From Gonium pectorale (lineage: Eukaryota > Chlorophyta > Chlorophyceae > Chlamydomonadales > Volvocaceae): a stretch of DNA of 64,000 nucleotides. A program made the position numbers and the translations under genes. The notes beneath the pieces were generated by a model. The model did not search any database. It was not told the origin of the DNA and saw only the letters and a list, made by a program, of their open reading frames with translations. Below, one piece after another: positions 60,862 to 64,000 of the stretch. The stretch spans positions 642,229-706,228 of the forward strand of contig LSYV01000053.1 of the NCBI GenBank assembly GCA_001584585.1, read 5' to 3'. Numbering within the stretch: position 1 is the stretch's first letter; each line of letters opens with the position of its first letter.

Positions 60862-62635
60862 ACGACGGCGGGCGGCAACGGTGGTGGCGGCGATGACGGC
60901 GCGAGCGCTATATGTTGCATGTTCCGCAGGGGGGGTCGGGGGGTAGCGAAGACTGGAAACGGGTATGAGCGCGTGACGCTGCGGGGGTGGGGGGCGGTGA
61001 TGAAGAGGGGAAACGGATCCGGGGGGGCCGGTCCACCTGAGGCCGGATGCGGGGGTGTCGTGGGTATCGGCGCGTCGAGGGCACGGCCGGCCGGCACGGA
61101 GTGGCTGGCGTCAGTGGGCGGGAACGAGCGTGGATGCGGCGCGATGAGGCGCGTGTGCGATACAAGTGGCGGAAGCGGAAGTGGCGGGGGGGGGGGGGGC
61201 GGGGTGCGTTACGGCCGTGTGAGTCTGGAGCGCCAAGCCGTGGGCTGCGCAACAGCTGTGGGCTGTCCCTGTTTCCCCCCTTGTGGTTGTTGAGGCTAGG
61301 CCAGGCTTCAGGCTAGGTGAGCTGCTGTCCTGCTGGACGGGCGTTGGCATGGCATGGCATGGTGCGGGGTCGTCTTCCGCAGCGTACCGTCAGCGGAGGG
61401 CTGCGCGGGGGCTGCGATCCGCCGGCTGCCGGTAACGGGCCTGCCCGTCGCGGCGCGGTGTGGGTCGGTGCGCAACGGGTGTGTATACGTGCCGCGAGGG
61501 GCTGCCTGTGGTGTGTGCCCTGTCCGCGTACATCCCGGTGGTACGGCAACTGGCGGGTCATACGGACATAACCAGCACTATGACGACCGTACACCAGTGC
61601 AATGCGATTGTCAACCGTGGTACCCGACCCATCCCAACCGGCCATTCTCCCGATCTCTCAAGGACGACCGGTCAATGCGTGTATGCGTCACCTCAGTTGC
61701 TTTATCGTCCATTCGGCGGCCAGAGCCAGGCCAAGTGCTGGGCCACCTGGGCGCCGTCAGCCACCTGGGCGCCGTCAGCCACATGAGTACCTACCCTAAG
61801 TGATTTTGCCCGGCTTCGGAGCCGTCCTCCAACGCATGCCGCATGTACGGCAGACTCGTACGGCAGCCTATGCGAATGCTCGCAGCGGCCACCGTCGTCT
61901 GGAACTCGGCGCACACGCACCCTTTGGGCCAACAACCTGTCGCCATGCCGACAGGGCCCGCACCCTGTTGCGGGTCTGTGCTCCTTCGCCGGCAATCCGC
62001 CGCTCCCCAGGGCCCTCTCCCTGTGTCCCGGCGTGTGGCTGGCTGCGCGTGGACCGCTGAGGTCATCCGTGTACCGCTGAGGCCAATGCGAACAGACGGA
62101 GCTCTACTGCTCTCCGCGTGTGCCGTATCACAGCTCGGCCCCGGCGGCACATGCACAGGTAGCATGCCGCCCGCCCTCCCGCCCTCCCCCACACAAGTGT
62201 GGTGCTGTAGTGCGCATGGCAGCATCCTGCTAATACGTACAGCACGCAGCTGGCGCGATCCTGCAACCGCCAACCACCAACCATGAACGCGTGAGACGCA
62301 ACTCCCGAAAAACCCTAATACGGTGGCGCCATCCCCCCGGGCGTGGCCATCCCTCCACCAGCACCGTCTTAACAACGACCGGCAGAGTCAAACAATTAAA
62401 CAGCTGTACAGCAAGATCCACGCCGTACTGTATCCACCATACCGTACGTGCCGCCACCATACTACGGTAACAGCGCGCCAAACTGCTGGCCTGTTGACAG
62501 TGTCCACATGGAACGATGAGCTCAACGGAGTCGGGGTCTGGCGGGGTTTTACTGGCCCGGTCCCCACTGCGCCGCCCTTCCCCCCCCTCCCCCCGCCCGC
62601 CCACCACCCTGCCCACGGTGCCCCGCCCCGGATGG
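60862..62635. other. Convergent intergenic region between the F-box/LRR gene and lipase D
   Basis: No supported gene is seen. Both neighbours end into this 1.8 kb stretch, so it holds both 3' untranslated regions. I did not find a clear TGTAA on either strand. An 18-base unit, GCCACCTGGGCGCCGTCA, is repeated twice in tandem at 61742-61777 with a partial third copy. Confidence 0.55.
61742..61777 (+). repeat. 18-bp tandem duplication in the convergent intergenic region
   Basis: Two exact units (61742-61759 and 61760-61777) followed by the first five bases of a third. Confidence 0.85.
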
Positions 62636-63422
62636 CTACCGCCGAGCCTCCGCCGCCGCCTGCACCGCCTGCTGCAGCGAGGCCAGGTAGAAGGTCTCCA
62701 TGTGCTCCTCCAGCCCCTTGCCGCCCACCAGCGCGTCCAGCAGCACCTTCTCCCGCTCCGCGATCTCAGAGTAAACCTCGTCCCAGGGGCGTGACTGCGC
62801 ACATGAAATGGGGAAAGGCGGTGTCAGAAATGGGGAAAGGCGTTCTCGCCACAGATGAGGCGGGGGCGGGGGGGAGGACGAAGGATGTGCGTGTGTTATG
62901 TATACGTAACTGTATGCTCAATTCAGGTCTGTGAGCGACAAAACAGTTCTTTAAGCGACAAAACAACCTAGCGGGCCTGTAGCGGGCAGCTCTGGAGGGG
63001 CGCGTGTGTGCGTCGGGCGGGGGGCGGAGAGTCGGGGTGTGGTAGGGGCAGGCCGGGAGCCCATGCGGGCGTGGGGAGGAGCACACACACCCTCTAAGAG
63101 GCACGACTATTGCGCAGAGGCTGCGCGAGGACATTGGGGAGGAGTGGCGGGTGGGGGTGGGGCGGAGTGGAGGGGGGGGGCCCTTCTCGCCACGCTCGAA
63201 ACTGCACTCCTGCTCGGGACCCCACCCACTCAGCCCCGTCCCAACGCCGTCCGTACCTGCTCGCTGACCTGGCTGACGATCTCCTGGATCACCTCGACGC
63301 CCGCCTTGCCCTCCCCGAACACGTCCGTGCTCTCCGCGCTGCTCCGACCCACGCGCAGCTGCCCGTCGGCGCCCAGCCGCACCGCGTGGCCCACGTGGCA
63401 GTAGCCCATCAGGCGCGGCACG
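62636..63422 (-). CDS. Lipase D: 3' end of a fourth class 3 lipase paralogue (partial, continues beyond right edge)
   Basis: Two exons are visible: 63422-63257 and 62794-62636, ending at TAG. The first starts mid-codon with the same phase as the corresponding exon of A, B and C, and reads VPRLMGYCHVGHAVRLGADG, matching VPRLMGFCHVGTP of A and VPRLMGYCHVGKPVQLKDG of C; it carries the triad histidine. The last exon encodes the conserved tail (LLDALVGGKGLEEHMETFYL, compare LFTGKGVTEHLGNYY in A and LFSGRGVSQHMENFY in C) and stops after AARR-like residues. The gene is inverted relative to A-C and convergent on the F-box/LRR gene. Unlike C, its histidine exon is not split by an extra intron. The upstream exons with the serine and aspartate must lie to the right of the window. 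Confidence 0.85.

Positions 63423-64000
<578 letters not shown>

Overview
This is a GC-rich stretch of nuclear DNA from a green alga, most likely a volvocine or Chlamydomonas-like member of the Chlorophyceae. The genes have many short exons with GT-AG introns, often ending in (C/T)GCAG. The proteins have Gly/Ala-rich low-complexity inserts, 3' regions are long, a TGTAA polyadenylation signal can be found for at least one gene, and the first gene belongs to a large membrane/PAS family I recognise from volvocine algae. All gene models come from reading splice signals, reading-frame phase and family similarity by eye; no transcript data were used.

Layout. (1) About 16.2 kb down to the left edge, minus strand: a very large multi-exon gene for a polytopic membrane protein with PAS-like sensor domains, related to tiny-macrocysts protein B (TmcB); both ends are incomplete. 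(2) 16.2-19.6 kb: intergenic, with an AT-rich island and copy A of a dispersed repeat. (3) 19.6-21.3 kb, minus: a complete six-exon cytosolic cyclophilin. (4) 22.8-28.4 kb, plus: a complete twelve-exon regulatory subunit of the NEDD8-activating enzyme (AXR1/NAE1 type), divergent from the cyclophilin. (5) 30.1-53.9 kb, plus: three tandem paralogues (A, B, C), each encoding an N-terminal module, two C2 domains, a class 3 lipase domain with a Ser-Asp-His triad and a conserved C-terminal tail. A and B share exon lengths and patches of near-identity; C has extra introns. (6) 56.2-60.9 kb, plus: an F-box-like/leucine-rich-repeat protein with glycine-rich inserts. (7) 62.6 kb to the right edge, minus: the 3' end of a fourth lipase paralogue (D), convergent on the F-box gene, with a hexanucleotide microsatellite in the region upstream of its visible exons.

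The most unusual content is the local expansion of C2-C2-lipase genes with signs of gene conversion and different calcium-site decay in each copy. A short dispersed repeat with nested inverted repeats also sits in three intergenic gaps in the same orientation. Functionally, the lipases probably act on membrane lipids under calcium control, the TmcB-like protein is probably a sensor, the AXR1 homologue serves neddylation of cullins, and the F-box/LRR protein could be a substrate adaptor for such a cullin ligase. That last link is inference only.
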